Shown here: positions 38,596-46,390 of the stretch, piece by piece
Layout of the letters: each line of letters opens with the position of its first letter
How positions within the stretch are numbered: position 1 is the stretch's first letter
Assembly (NCBI GenBank): GCA_020631405.1
Contig: JAHDHH010000016.1
Location: 1 to 59,766, forward strand
From: Saprospiraceae bacterium
GTDB taxonomy: Bacteria > Bacteroidota > Bacteroidia > Chitinophagales > Saprospiraceae
Reading direction: 5' to 3'
Length of the DNA stretch: 59,766 nucleotides
Position numbers and translations under genes: made by a program
The notes under the pieces: model-generated
The model's database searches: none
Seen by the model: only the letters and a program-made list of their open reading frames with translations
Told to the model about the DNA's origin: nothing

Positions 38596-38799
38596 ATGAC
38601 TCGATTAATTACTAATAAACAGGCTGCAGATCTCCTCAGAGTAACCACGAGAACACTTCATCGCATGCGACATGCGAAGAAGATTCCCTTCTATAAAATC
38701 AATGGGAGAATCCGCTACCACCTTGCAGACATTGAAGCATATCTGGAACGCAATCAGTATAATACAGATATCATAGAAACGCTGGACAATGAAGCGTAG
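38596..38799 (+). CDS. Excisionase-like HTH protein
   Basis: 67 residues: L-I-T-N-K-Q-A-A-D-L-L-R-V-T-T-R-T-L-H-R followed by I-P-F-Y-K-I-N-G-R-I-R-Y, then D-I-E-A-Y-L. This is the MerR-like winged HTH of the excisionase family (HTH_17). It begins 2 bp after the traG stop and overlaps the MobC-like gene by 11 bp. It may direct excision by the tyrosine integrase or regulate the mobilization genes. Confidence 0.85.
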   Translation: MTRLITNKQAADLLRVTTRTLHRMRHAKKIPFYKINGRIRYHLADIEAYLERNQYNTDIIETLDNEA

Positions 38800-39406
38800 C
38801 TTTATTTCCCTGTCTGATTTCTTAACAGCTGCAGGAGTAGATGATTCTACTCCTCAGGCTGTTATTAATGAACTCAAAGCAGAACACAGGCGGCTCTATC
38901 TCAAAGACTATAATGCAGGCAGAAAAGAGAAATATAGACGGCTAACGGTTCGGTTAACTCGTGCTGAACACGAAGAGCTCAAGACCTATCAGCAAGCGTA
39001 TGACTCGCAGAGTCTCGCCAACTTGCTCAAGACTGCCACATTCTCGGTTGTAAGAGATACCTATCTGCAAAAGTCTCCTCAAGAGGTGGTCAAACTGCGC
39101 CAAGCGATCAATAAGATTGGGAGTACTATTAATCAGCTTGTCTACAAAGCCCATATCCACCACGATACAGGAAGTCTCGAACGCTATAGACACCTGAGGG
39201 AACAGGTTCTGACGCTCTCTGAGGAAGTAAAAACATTTTTTGCCAGTCCCATTCCGTCTCCTGTCTTTACAGACGCCACGCCAACACCTGATGAACTCAA
39301 ATCGGCGCTCCACGCCTATATTAATACTCACCCAGATCATCACAAATATCTCGTGACATTTGTACAGAAACTGAAGCCGAAGCAGCTACCTCAGCAAGAG
39401 GCATGA
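38789..39406 (+). CDS. MobC-like relaxosome accessory protein
   Basis: 205 residues. A region with R-L-T-V-R-L-T-R-A-E-H-E-E-L near residues 50-63 looks like the ribbon-helix-helix segment of relaxosome proteins, and I-N-K-I-G-S-T-I-N-Q-L-V-Y-K-A near residues 108-122 matches the MobC signature (I-G-x-N-(I/L)-N-Q). MobC proteins bind oriT and help melt it for the relaxase. It overlaps the relaxase start by 4 bp, as is usual for mobCA pairs. Confidence 0.85.
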   Translation: MKRSFISLSDFLTAAGVDDSTPQAVINELKAEHRRLYLKDYNAGRKEKYRRLTVRLTRAEHEELKTYQQAYDSQSLANLLKTATFSVVRDTYLQKSPQEVVKLRQAINKIGSTINQLVYKAHIHHDTGSLERYRHLREQVLTLSEEVKTFFASPIPSPVFTDATPTPDELKSALHAYINTHPDHHKYLVTFVQKLKPKQLPQQEA

Positions 39407-40302
39407 TTATTAAATCTTTGTCACGGAAAGACAAAAACTTTGGTCAATTACTGAAGTATATCTTTCAGCATGGGGGAGGAAAAACAAATCCTGAAGGGGT
39501 ATATCTCCATAACCTGCAGCACCATGACCCAGCAGACATAGAAGCCCACCACAAAGCCTTTACCGAAGTCCACAGGCATCATTCTGGCAAGAAAGGCAGT
39601 AACACGATGTACCATGAGATAGTGTCCTTTCATCCAGCTGATAGAGAATATCTCGAAAAAAATAGCCACGTACTCTGGGATATTATGCGGGAATATAGCC
39701 AACAGCGAGCCCCTGATGCAGTAGGCGTTGGAGTTGTCCACATGAACGAAAAACACCCCCATATGCACCTAATGTATAGTGGGAACAACCTTCATACGTC
39801 GAAGTCCTCAGGCATTAGTAAGTCGCAGTTTGCCGCTGTTAAAGCACACATGCAGACATATCAAAAAGAGCAGTACCCAGCACTAACTCACTCACAACTT
39901 GCAATAGAGAAAACGCCTCAGCAACAAAAATCTGATGCGGAGTATCAGCTAGAAAAGCGAGGTCAGACCACTAAAAAAGAACTCATTCGGGCAACTATTG
40001 TTTCTGCTCTGTCGGGCAGCAAATCAGCATTTGAACAGACCCTTCATCAGAATAATATAGAACTATACTACAGAAATAAAAGAGCGGTTGGAGTCCTATG
40101 TGAGGATAGAAAATATCGGTTTAGTACCTTACTCCAAGCAGACTCAGAATCACTCAAAAAACTCACAGGCTGGTATCCAAAACCAGAGCAAGAACAAAAG
40201 AAACGAGACCAACGAATGAAACAGTTACAGCACCTTCGTACTGCTGCACATGACCATAAGCTGCCCATCGAACGTTCGATTGAACACAGCAAAAGGGTCT
40301 AA
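39403..40302 (+). CDS. MobA/VirD2 family relaxase
   Basis: 299 residues. Probable nicking tyrosine Y19 in L-L-K-Y-I, a histidine in Y-H-E-I-V-S-F-H-P near 71, and the metal-binding three-histidine motif H118-P-H120-M-H122 followed by L-M-Y-S-G-N. This is the MOBP-like relaxase layout. The enzyme nicks oriT and pilots the strand. It is shorter than many relaxases because no primase or helicase domain follows; the last ~40 residues are basic and helical. The inverted-repeat-rich region directly 3' may be its oriT. Confidence 0.92.
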   Translation: MIIKSLSRKDKNFGQLLKYIFQHGGGKTNPEGVYLHNLQHHDPADIEAHHKAFTEVHRHHSGKKGSNTMYHEIVSFHPADREYLEKNSHVLWDIMREYSQQRAPDAVGVGVVHMNEKHPHMHLMYSGNNLHTSKSSGISKSQFAAVKAHMQTYQKEQYPALTHSQLAIEKTPQQQKSDAEYQLEKRGQTTKKELIRATIVSALSGSKSAFEQTLHQNNIELYYRNKRAVGVLCEDRKYRFSTLLQADSESLKKLTGWYPKPEQEQKKRDQRMKQLQHLRTAAHDHKLPIERSIEHSKRV

Positions 40303-40623
40303 TCGTGCTCTTTCTTTTTCGGTGTTGGTGGATAACTATTGTGTGTGTACCGCCAACAACAGACTTCTGCCGCCCAGAGGGATTTGAAAGGGAGGAGTCC
40401 CTTCACAAGTGGGGGTTAGATACCGAGAAAATGAGTGTGTGCCAACAATCGAATTTTGTCGCATCTAACACCCAATCTTGCAATCCCCCCGCTGACCAAT
40501 CCGCCAACTGAGCCATTATTTTTTCCACATTGATGAATGAAGTCTTTTCCAAACGGCTGAGCTACTGCTAATGTGGAAAACATTTCTTCCATCTGTTGGC
40601 ACAAACAAATCAAAAGGGGGGAT
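40303..40623. other. Candidate oriT: inverted-repeat cluster behind the relaxase
   Basis: No credible gene. The inverted repeats found are: TGTTGGTGG 40323-40331 with CCGCCAACA 40350-40358 (one wobble); AAGGGA 40388-40393 with TCCCTT 40398-40403; TGTGCCAACA 40438-40447 with TGTTGGCACA 40594-40603 (perfect 10 bp); and nested inside it TTTTCCACATT 40521-40531 with AATGTGGAAAA 40570-40580 (perfect 11 bp). The CCAACA core recurs in three of the arms. Position next to relaxase genes and several nested repeats are typical of transfer origins. No nick-site sequence could be assigned. Confidence 0.5.
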
Positions 40624-41688
40624 TCATGATGGCATCAAATCTCTCGGTACGTATAACTCCTCAACTTCTGTTTCTTCTTCTAAATCTTGAAAATGCTGTT
40701 TCAATAATTGTAACGTCTTCGCCTTCGGCGTTGGGTCTTGTAGTATTACCTGCTTCTTACCTCCTAGTTCTTTTAACCACTTATCATCAAACGTTCTGTT
40801 CTCTCCTGGAAAGGAGTATCCTATTATAATAATTCTGTCGGACTCTTCTAAGAGTGCCATTGCTCGTCTCTCTAAATCATCTTGGTATACATGTTTTTCA
40901 CGTTCCCAATGAAAATTAAAATAGTTCTCAAATGAAATTTCTCTCCTTGAGTATGCATCTAAATAACCATACGCATGTCTAAAACAATTCTGCCACGCGA
41001 GTGGCACGTTCCCCTTCATCATAGAAATATCAACGCTGTCTGGTCGTAGCATTGTCCCTGTTTCTTCCTGTTTACTGCTTCTATACGCATACATACCTGC
41101 AATTCCATTCATGTGCAATATTTGTAATGATTTAAATCGTCCACCTTTTTCTATTGCTGCATTTGTTGGTTGCACACCCAAAGTTGGTATCAATTCGAGT
41201 ACGTCACTTGGATTATACACTTCTTGCTTAAATGTCCTGCCTAACGCTAATTCTAATTGAAAATCATAATTCCACGATATAAAATTAATGCTGCTCTCTG
41301 CTTCTGACCCGACTATCTGTATGTGTTCTCGTAGAGTATTTAAGAATGGTCTGAGCCGCTTTTCCACAGGTCTGTGTAATTGTATAACTGTAAAATACAC
41401 ACTCAGTAGAGCCTTTAAATACAGAAATGATATACCCTTTTCATCTTTCCTCCCTGAATCATATAACTCTTTTGCGTATAAATCGAGTGTACCTGCATCT
41501 ATCGATTCTTGTGCTATATGATTATACTGTTCTGCCAAATGCTCAGGATTGAGCACAAATGGATTTACTTCGTCTATTTCCATTGCTCTTATATCTTGTG
41601 CAAATTGCATTAATGCACCTGGAAAATATTTCACTGTTGGTATTGTGCCGTAGCTAGCACCAGCACCAAGTATATAGGTTGTTTTCAT
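40624..41688 (-). CDS. SIR2-like domain protein
   Basis: 354 residues. The N-terminal Rossmann motif I-L-G-A-G-A-S-Y-G (residues 6-14), F-I-S-W-N140-Y-D, H192-M-N-G and I-I-I-G-Y-S-F-P near 290 are the sequence landmarks of SIR2-like NAD-binding proteins, with N140 and H192 at the catalytic positions. Stand-alone SIR2-like proteins often act as NAD+-consuming effectors in anti-phage systems, and cargo position in a mobile element supports this (inference). No partner effector or sensor such as a helicase, Argonaute or HerA is adjacent. A TAGTTTTG box at 41708-41715 (minus strand) may be its -7 element. A resolvase gene lies 35 bp upstream on the same strand. Confidence 0.78.
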   Translation of the reverse strand: MKTTYILGAGASYGTIPTVKYFPGALMQFAQDIRAMEIDEVNPFVLNPEHLAEQYNHIAQESIDAGTLDLYAKELYDSGRKDEKGISFLYLKALLSVYFTVIQLHRPVEKRLRPFLNTLREHIQIVGSEAESSINFISWNYDFQLELALGRTFKQEVYNPSDVLELIPTLGVQPTNAAIEKGGRFKSLQILHMNGIAGMYAYRSSKQEETGTMLRPDSVDISMMKGNVPLAWQNCFRHAYGYLDAYSRREISFENYFNFHWEREKHVYQDDLERRAMALLEESDRIIIIGYSFPGENRTFDDKWLKELGGKKQVILQDPTPKAKTLQLLKQHFQDLEEETEVEELYVPRDLMPS

Positions 41689-41723
41689 AATTGTCTGTTA
41701 GCAAACGCAAAACTACACAGAAA

Positions 41724-42281
41724 TCATTTCCTCCACCTGTAATACGTCGGCTTTGATATGCCAACTACGGCACAAGCAGCTACAACTGTACTCTGCCCAA
41801 AGTCTATCATCTGTTGGCATGCATTTACTTTATTAAGTATCTCTTTTGTTGCCCCTTTTGGTCTACCGATTTGCTTGCCAGCTCTTCTTGCTGCCTCTAT
41901 TCCGCTCTTGCTTCGATGAGACAGTATATCGGTCTCTAGTTCACTCAATATGCACAGCAGATGAAAGAAAAACTTGGAATGTGGCGATTCAGTTGATATA
42001 TGGTCTACGACTGAGATAAATGTTACTTCTTTTGTTTGCAACTGCTCCATGATATGCAGAAGTTGTTTCAATGACCGCCCCAGCCGAGAAATCTGATACA
42101 CCACGACCGTGTCACTACTGTTCACTAAGGATAACAATTTTTCAAGCTGTGGTCGTTTCTTTCTCGCTGATACTTTTTCTGCAAAGACAGTATCAACTTG
42201 GATATGTGCTTGTATAGCTATTAGTTGTCTTTCGTAGGACTGTTCCTCCGTACTCACTCTGATATAGGCGTAGGTTTTCAT
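41724..42281 (-). CDS. Small serine recombinase (resolvase/invertase)
   Basis: 185 residues. The catalytic serine is S10 in Y-I-R-V-S, followed by E-Q-S-Y-E-R-Q; V-V-Y-Q-I-S-R-L-G-R-S holds the conserved arginines; and the C-terminal HTH (V-V-A-A-C-A-V-V-G-I-S-K-P-T-Y-Y-R-W) is complete. This is the size of Tn3-type resolvases and DNA invertases. It could resolve cointegrates or invert a segment of the element. I did not find obvious inverted crossover sites around it. Confidence 0.9.
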   Translation of the reverse strand: MKTYAYIRVSTEEQSYERQLIAIQAHIQVDTVFAEKVSARKKRPQLEKLLSLVNSSDTVVVYQISRLGRSLKQLLHIMEQLQTKEVTFISVVDHISTESPHSKFFFHLLCILSELETDILSHRSKSGIEAARRAGKQIGRPKGATKEILNKVNACQQMIDFGQSTVVAACAVVGISKPTYYRWRK

Positions 42282-42479
42282 GGGGTTTTTAGGCTATTCC
42301 CCTACAAATAATGTGCTTTTTTTGGGGCTACACAGAGTGTACCAACGTCAGAGAAAATGAACGGTTTCTCTAACTCTTTGATTTATTGCCACTTATCCTT
42401 GTTTCATTCGTTTCTAACTACCTAGTTTTTTCTTATGTTTGCGTAAAAGTAATTGTTCATAAAATCTAACGAATCGAAT

Positions 42480-43718
42480 ATGTTTCAGAAAACCTTTTCT
42501 TTTTTGGTCATTGCACTTGCAATGGCACTCAGTTTTAGCTCTTGCATAAAAGAGCCAATCTTGGCAGAGATTGCCACATTTGACGGCAGCACAGATGGTG
42601 ATGGTACATCAGCACTGGGCGCGGGCGACTGCGACGACTTGGTGCAAACCAGTGAAGTGCTGGAAACCAGAACCGTTATGGACATGAGTGGAAATGACGT
42701 AGAGCAGACCCTTGTGGGCTTGCTGACGTCAGATACCATTCCTGCTGATTGTGTGGATTCGTATGAGTTCGAATTTGGTGTTGGATATGACATCACAGAC
42801 TTTGACATCTGCCCTGTTGTGGAGGACATCTGGCAAGATTTTGGTAGCGGTGGAGACATCAATACCATCATCTACAGATTTTATCCGACATCATTAGTTG
42901 ATGAGAATGTCATTTTGGGTGGAACTATTACTGGTAGCGTTACCATTGATAATCCGCTCGCTATCAATTATTGGGGGCAGCAATATGTTACCAATACAAT
43001 TGTAGGCACAAATGATGTCACGTTTGAGTACGCTATCGTGCTTGACTTTTTGTCAGGAGCAGACAATGTTGGCGTTGGATTTGGTGTTGATGAAGTGGGT
43101 GTTGATGTATCAATTGTCTCTGCTACAGAGCCGATATATCAAACACCAGATGAGGCAAATGCCTTTGAAATCTGCACTATTGACGGTGGCAACACCGGCG
43201 GCAACGACTGTGAGCCGTGCCCAGAGTACTACACCAGTACAGACATGGGAGACGGCACAACCATGGTCGAGCTGCTGACAATGGGCAATGAAGACTGTTA
43301 TGGTGTATGTGGGACTCCTCGTTCTGCGAGTGAGTTCTTCCGACTTGTGGAGGAGTATTGCGGGGCAAACCTGCTGTACATTGACTCACGCGGCGTCATC
43401 GACACAACCGAGTTTTTGGTTGGGTCAACCATGATCAGAGTACAAACAGCTGGCACGTCTGTCAACAGAGTTGCTGGCGTTGACCAGCCGATTCTCGGAT
43501 CAGACGGAATGCCGCTTTCTGACGGCTCTGGAGGTACGATAACGGAAGGAACTGAGTTCTATTTCCCTTCTAATTTCATGTCAACTGAGGAACTCGTTTT
43601 GGGGTTTTTCCAGTTCAACGGAGCTGGCGACAAGCTGGACATTGTGTTCCCGCTGGTCGAAATCATCTACACCTCTCCGAACGGAGCAGTAGTAGAAACG
43701 GTCGATGTTACGCCTTAG
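42480..43718 (+). CDS. Lipoprotein, element cargo of unknown function
   Basis: 412 residues from ATG 42480; the frame is open to TTG 42453. The N-terminus is a lipoprotein signal with lipobox L-S-F-S-S-C. The mature protein is very acidic and rich in Gly, Asp and Thr, predicted mostly strand, with a Cys pair region C-E-P-C-P near residue 245 and C-Y-G-V-C-G near 278. I recognise no domain. It is GC-richer than the SIR2 and resolvase genes beside it, suggesting a different origin. A surface role in host interaction or exclusion is possible but unsupported. Confidence 0.7.
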   Translation: MFQKTFSFLVIALAMALSFSSCIKEPILAEIATFDGSTDGDGTSALGAGDCDDLVQTSEVLETRTVMDMSGNDVEQTLVGLLTSDTIPADCVDSYEFEFGVGYDITDFDICPVVEDIWQDFGSGGDINTIIYRFYPTSLVDENVILGGTITGSVTIDNPLAINYWGQQYVTNTIVGTNDVTFEYAIVLDFLSGADNVGVGFGVDEVGVDVSIVSATEPIYQTPDEANAFEICTIDGGNTGGNDCEPCPEYYTSTDMGDGTTMVELLTMGNEDCYGVCGTPRSASEFFRLVEEYCGANLLYIDSRGVIDTTEFLVGSTMIRVQTAGTSVNRVAGVDQPILGSDGMPLSDGSGGTITEGTEFYFPSNFMSTEELVLGFFQFNGAGDKLDIVFPLVEIIYTSPNGAVVETVDVTP

Positions 43719-43758
43719 ATGGGTTGCGCTTTTCTGTAATCTTCTATAATTTCGCCAT

Positions 43759-44091
43759 ATGGGCATGTCTCAAGAGTTGGAAATAATTAGACAGATAGCT
43801 GGAAAGTTTAGAAAGCAAATTGTTAGTGGGAAAATAGCTTTTATTGGAAGTGAGGATTTCCCACATGGTTGCTGTGGAAATGCATCAGAAAGACTTCAAT
43901 TTAAACTCATTAATGAGGGATTTGAGAGTGTGAAGCTTATAGCGAACAGGTTTATAGGTGAGCAATCACATGCTTGGCTTGAGTACAAAGGATATATTAT
44001 TGATATCACTGCTGACCAGTTTGATGATTTTGAGGAAGAGGTGTTTATTATGGCAACTATCGAATCTGATTTTCACAAACAATTTCTATAG
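43759..44091 (+). CDS. Small C-H-D protein, transglutaminase/papain-like
   Basis: 110 residues. F-P-H-G-C38-C39-G-N-A-S, then S-H71-A-W-L-E, then I-I-D82-I-T-A-D-Q-F give the ordered Cys, His and Asp of transglutaminase-like and papain-like enzymes, with the S-H-A-W-L-E and D-I-T-A-D-Q-F wording typical of that fold. It is short but may be complete, with a helical N-terminus and no signal peptide. A protease, deamidase or transglutaminase activity is inferred. Its last 35 bp overlap the 3' end of the large serine recombinase gene on the opposite strand. Confidence 0.7.
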   Translation: MGMSQELEIIRQIAGKFRKQIVSGKIAFIGSEDFPHGCCGNASERLQFKLINEGFESVKLIANRFIGEQSHAWLEYKGYIIDITADQFDDFEEEVFIMATIESDFHKQFL

Positions 44092-45793
44092 CATCATTAA
44101 ACACCCATTTATGGATGCGTCTATAATTGTTAAGCAAAAACTTAATATTAAGCTGAATCACTCGGGTAATAAACTTCTCAGTCGTACCACAGGGAGCATT
44201 ACACTGATGAGAAGTCTCTTCAGAGACGAACCTATAATCAAAATCAGGTTCGCACTTGGGTTTATTTTGGGGGTTGGGGAGGGCTAACTCCACGACTGCA
44301 TCTATATAATTATCATGTTTTGTGAGGGATATTTTCTCAATCACCAAGTGAATTAATTGCTTCCATTTTGCCTGAGATAAATATTCAATTCTGGATTTAT
44401 ACAGCGCAGAAAACGCCTCAAAAGAATGGGCTGACTGGTGGAGTTCTAGTGCGGCTTTCAGCTTTTTCTCCATGATTTCTCTCATCTCGGTGAGCTTTTC
44501 TGTCTTCAGTTTTGATGTTTCAAGCAGTTTTTCTCGCATTTCGTGGCTGATATTTCCTGCATAAAAATCCTCATGAATCGCTACCTGACGCGTTTCAATA
44601 GACTTGATTTTTTCAATGATAGTATGCAATTTTGCTGTAATTTCTTCCAACTGCACCCCCTTTTTTTGCTGCGCCAAATACTGCTCATACATTTGCTCTG
44701 GCGTGCACACCAGACTAGTAATTAACTCCTTCACAAACCGCTCAAGCGGCTCTGCTGGCACTTCCGTATTCTTAAACCGTGTCCCATCAGCCGCAAAATA
44801 TCCCTGTCGCCGATACTGCAACCGCGCATCTTTTGACCGCTTATAGCCCACATATCGCTTGCCTGTTTCTGTGTCATACAACTTCCGAGATAGTAAAAAT
44901 CTGAGACTCTTTCTGCCTTTCGTTTTGTTGGTCTTCGAGATGCTTCCAATGCGCTCTTGTGCCGCTTCATACAGCCCTTTATCGATAATTTTAGGCACTG
45001 GAATAACCACCTCCTGCGGCTGGTTTTCGCTGTCTTTTATGGTCGTTCGCAAGTTCCCCGTATATGTCTCATTCTGAAGAATTCGCTTCACATGGGCTGC
45101 TCGCCATTTTACCGCTTTACTTTGCTTTGATGCCGTTCCTTTTGGGGCTTCCATCAGTTGTAACTGCCGAGTGATTTCTTCATATGTTTTGTGTTCATGT
45201 ACAAACCATGTATACATTTTTCTCACCCACTCAACCAGCTCGGTAACAATTTGCAAGCGCGCTCCTTGCTCAGTCCTCACCCGTTTATAGGCATATGGCG
45301 CAGTAGTAATTGTCACGTTTCCAGCCCTTGCTGAGGCGAGCCGCCCCTCAGCGCAACGCGCTCTGGTATTAGATTTCTCGAACTCTGCAATCGACCCCAG
45401 CAACTGCAGCGACAACTTGCCTACCACACTGCCGTAATCCATATTTTCCTTCAAAGAATACAGACCCACATCATACTTTTGCAGCGTCTCATAGACCTTC
45501 AGGAGGTCAGAAAGCGACCGAGAAATGCGGTCAATTTTCCACACTACCACAATGTCAAACGCTTTTCTTTTGACGGCCTTCATGAGCCGCTGGTAGGCTG
45601 GCCTTTTGAGGGTCGCCCCACTTAATCCCTCATCAACAAAGCACCACTCAGGCTTCGTTATCCACCCATCTGTTTTTGCCTTAAACGCCACTAGGTCGTT
45701 CAGGTTTTGCTGCTGATACACCAGCCCAAATCCTTCTTTTACTTGCTCTTGGGTCGACACACGAATGTACAGGGCAACTCGCTTTTTGTGCAT
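44057..45793 (-). CDS. Large serine recombinase, Cys-less zinc-ribbon region
   Basis: 578 residues from ATG 45793. An N-terminal catalytic domain (A-L-Y-I-R-V-S13-T-Q-E-Q, D-R-I-S-R-S) and a recombinase domain (residues ~165-300, with W-R-A-A-H-V-K-R-I-L-Q-N-E-T-Y-T-G) are clear. The zinc-ribbon region (~300-380) lacks the C-x2-C pairs usual in the family; R-K-L-Y-D-T-E-T-G stands where C-x-x-C-G is expected. A coiled coil follows at ~405-490. A GTG start at 45850 would overlap the stop of the small upstream ORF (GTGA), but its extra residues are not family-like. It may be a second integrase. Confidence 0.85.
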   Translation of the reverse strand: MHKKRVALYIRVSTQEQVKEGFGLVYQQQNLNDLVAFKAKTDGWITKPEWCFVDEGLSGATLKRPAYQRLMKAVKRKAFDIVVVWKIDRISRSLSDLLKVYETLQKYDVGLYSLKENMDYGSVVGKLSLQLLGSIAEFEKSNTRARCAEGRLASARAGNVTITTAPYAYKRVRTEQGARLQIVTELVEWVRKMYTWFVHEHKTYEEITRQLQLMEAPKGTASKQSKAVKWRAAHVKRILQNETYTGNLRTTIKDSENQPQEVVIPVPKIIDKGLYEAAQERIGSISKTNKTKGRKSLRFLLSRKLYDTETGKRYVGYKRSKDARLQYRRQGYFAADGTRFKNTEVPAEPLERFVKELITSLVCTPEQMYEQYLAQQKKGVQLEEITAKLHTIIEKIKSIETRQVAIHEDFYAGNISHEMREKLLETSKLKTEKLTEMREIMEKKLKAALELHQSAHSFEAFSALYKSRIEYLSQAKWKQLIHLVIEKISLTKHDNYIDAVVELALPNPQNKPKCEPDFDYRFVSEETSHQCNAPCGTTEKFITRVIQLNIKFLLNNYRRIHKWVFNDAIEIVCENQIR

Positions 45794-45846
45794 TGGGAAT
45801 GGGGTTATAAGAAGTATACTGGTGGGTTTTGTATCAGGCAAGAAAA

Positions 45847-45978
45847 TCACTCGTCATCTAGAAAGATGATGTCATATATCTGCTGATATATCCGCTCAAC
45901 GTGGTGTTTTTCTATTGGTGATATGGCAAACTGTATTGTACTTTTGATTGGTTTTGGGACTTGTTTTTTTGGTGTCAT
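45847..45978 (-). CDS. 43-residue ORF upstream of the serine recombinase
   Basis: ATG 45978 to TGA 45847. The product begins M-T-P-K-K-Q-V-P-K-P and contains I-E-K-H-H-V-E-R-I-Y-Q-Q-I-Y-D-I-I-F, a probable amphipathic helix, ending D-D-E. Its stop overlaps a possible GTG start of the recombinase (GTGA), suggesting coupled translation. Small partner ORFs next to serine integrases can be directionality factors, but there is no homology evidence here. Confidence 0.45.
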   Translation of the reverse strand: MTPKKQVPKPIKSTIQFAISPIEKHHVERIYQQIYDIIFLDDE

Positions 45979-46221
45979 AGACAGGGTCTACCAGTACATC
46001 TCTATTACCTCCAAACGCTCACACATACCTCTAATTTCTTTAACCTGTAAGCCCCATAGTTGATAGAGAGTGATTTTCGTCAAGGGCGGCGTAGCCGTTT
46101 ATAGACCCTTTACGATCATCACTCGGCAGCGTATTTTTGTGATCAGGTGGGAGATTCCACTCAAAACGTTAAAGTCTCTTGTTTTAATTATGTTGCAAGG
46201 AATGCACTCACGTAGATGCAT
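45979..46221. other. Gene-free right end of the mobile element
   Basis: About 240 bp between the small ORF and the tRNA terminator. I see no gene on either strand that looks real. The region should hold the promoter for the leftward recombinase operon and perhaps integrase arm sites, but nothing distinct could be assigned. Confidence 0.35.
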
Positions 46222-46254
46222 AAAGCCCTGTAAATCAGTGACTTACAGGGCTTT
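46222..46254 (-). terminator. Terminator hairpin behind tRNA-Gln
   Basis: AAAGCCCTGTAA at 46222-46233 pairs perfectly with TTACAGGGCTTT at 46243-46254. It lies 6 bp beyond the 3' end of the tRNA on the minus strand, and would be carried by the element, replacing the host hairpin now at 33238-33270. Confidence 0.7.
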
Positions 46255-46258
46255 CTAT

Positions 46259-46271
46259 GTTGATCCACTAG
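46259..46271 (-). repeat. Right attachment site copy at the tRNA 3' end
   Basis: GTTGATCCACTAG, identical to 33273-33285. Eleven of the 13 bases are the 3' end of the intact tRNA-Gln, so integration keeps the tRNA functional. Confidence 0.75.
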
Positions 46272-46331
46272 GACTCGAACCTAGAATGTCGGTACCAAAA
46301 ACCGATGTGTTGCCAATTACACCATGGATCA
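46261..46331 (-). tRNA. tRNA-Gln (anticodon UUG)
   Basis: 71 nt on the minus strand. The acceptor stem TGATCCA pairs with TGGATCA, the D-arm region has TAATTGGCAA, the anticodon stem TCGGT/ACCGA encloses TTTTGGT with anticodon TTG, and the T-arm is CTAGG-TTCGAAT-CCTAG. The CCA end is not encoded. The 3' end is the integration target of the mobile element. Confidence 0.95.
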
Positions 46332-46390
46332 TTGAGAGTGCAAATGTATAATATTTTGATTTTATTTATTCTAAAATCACGAAAATAAAA

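Larger units (their letters stand above)
33272..46271. mobile_element. Integrative mobilizable element in tRNA-Gln, about 13 kb
   Basis: It is bounded by 13-bp direct repeats identical to the tRNA-Gln 3' end. Inside are a tyrosine integrase next to the left edge, excisionase-like HTH, TraG/VirD4 coupling protein, MobC-like protein, MobA/VirD2 relaxase, a probable oriT, and cargo (SIR2-like, resolvase, lipoprotein, C-H-D hydrolase-like, large serine recombinase). No VirB4-like or other mating-pore gene is present, so it fits a mobilizable rather than self-transmissible element. Gene style differs from the flanks. The large serine recombinase at the right end may signal a nested second element, but I found no second pair of boundaries. 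Confidence 0.82.

Noticed and set aside
40305..40511. 68-residue ORF after the relaxase
   Set aside because: It is Trp/Cys/Pro-rich without any domain pattern and overlies the inverted-repeat cluster; more likely non-coding.
40624..42281. Two-gene SIR2 defence operon with the resolvase as partner
   Set aside because: Close spacing fits co-transcription, but no known SIR2 system uses a resolvase; adjacency in a mobile element is not enough.
43012..43278. 88-residue ORF inside the lipoprotein gene
   Set aside because: It lies in another frame of a longer gene with a good signal peptide; no independent evidence.
46070..46351. 93-residue plus-strand ORF across the tRNA
   Set aside because: It runs antisense through tRNA-Gln and its terminator, so it cannot be a plausible gene.
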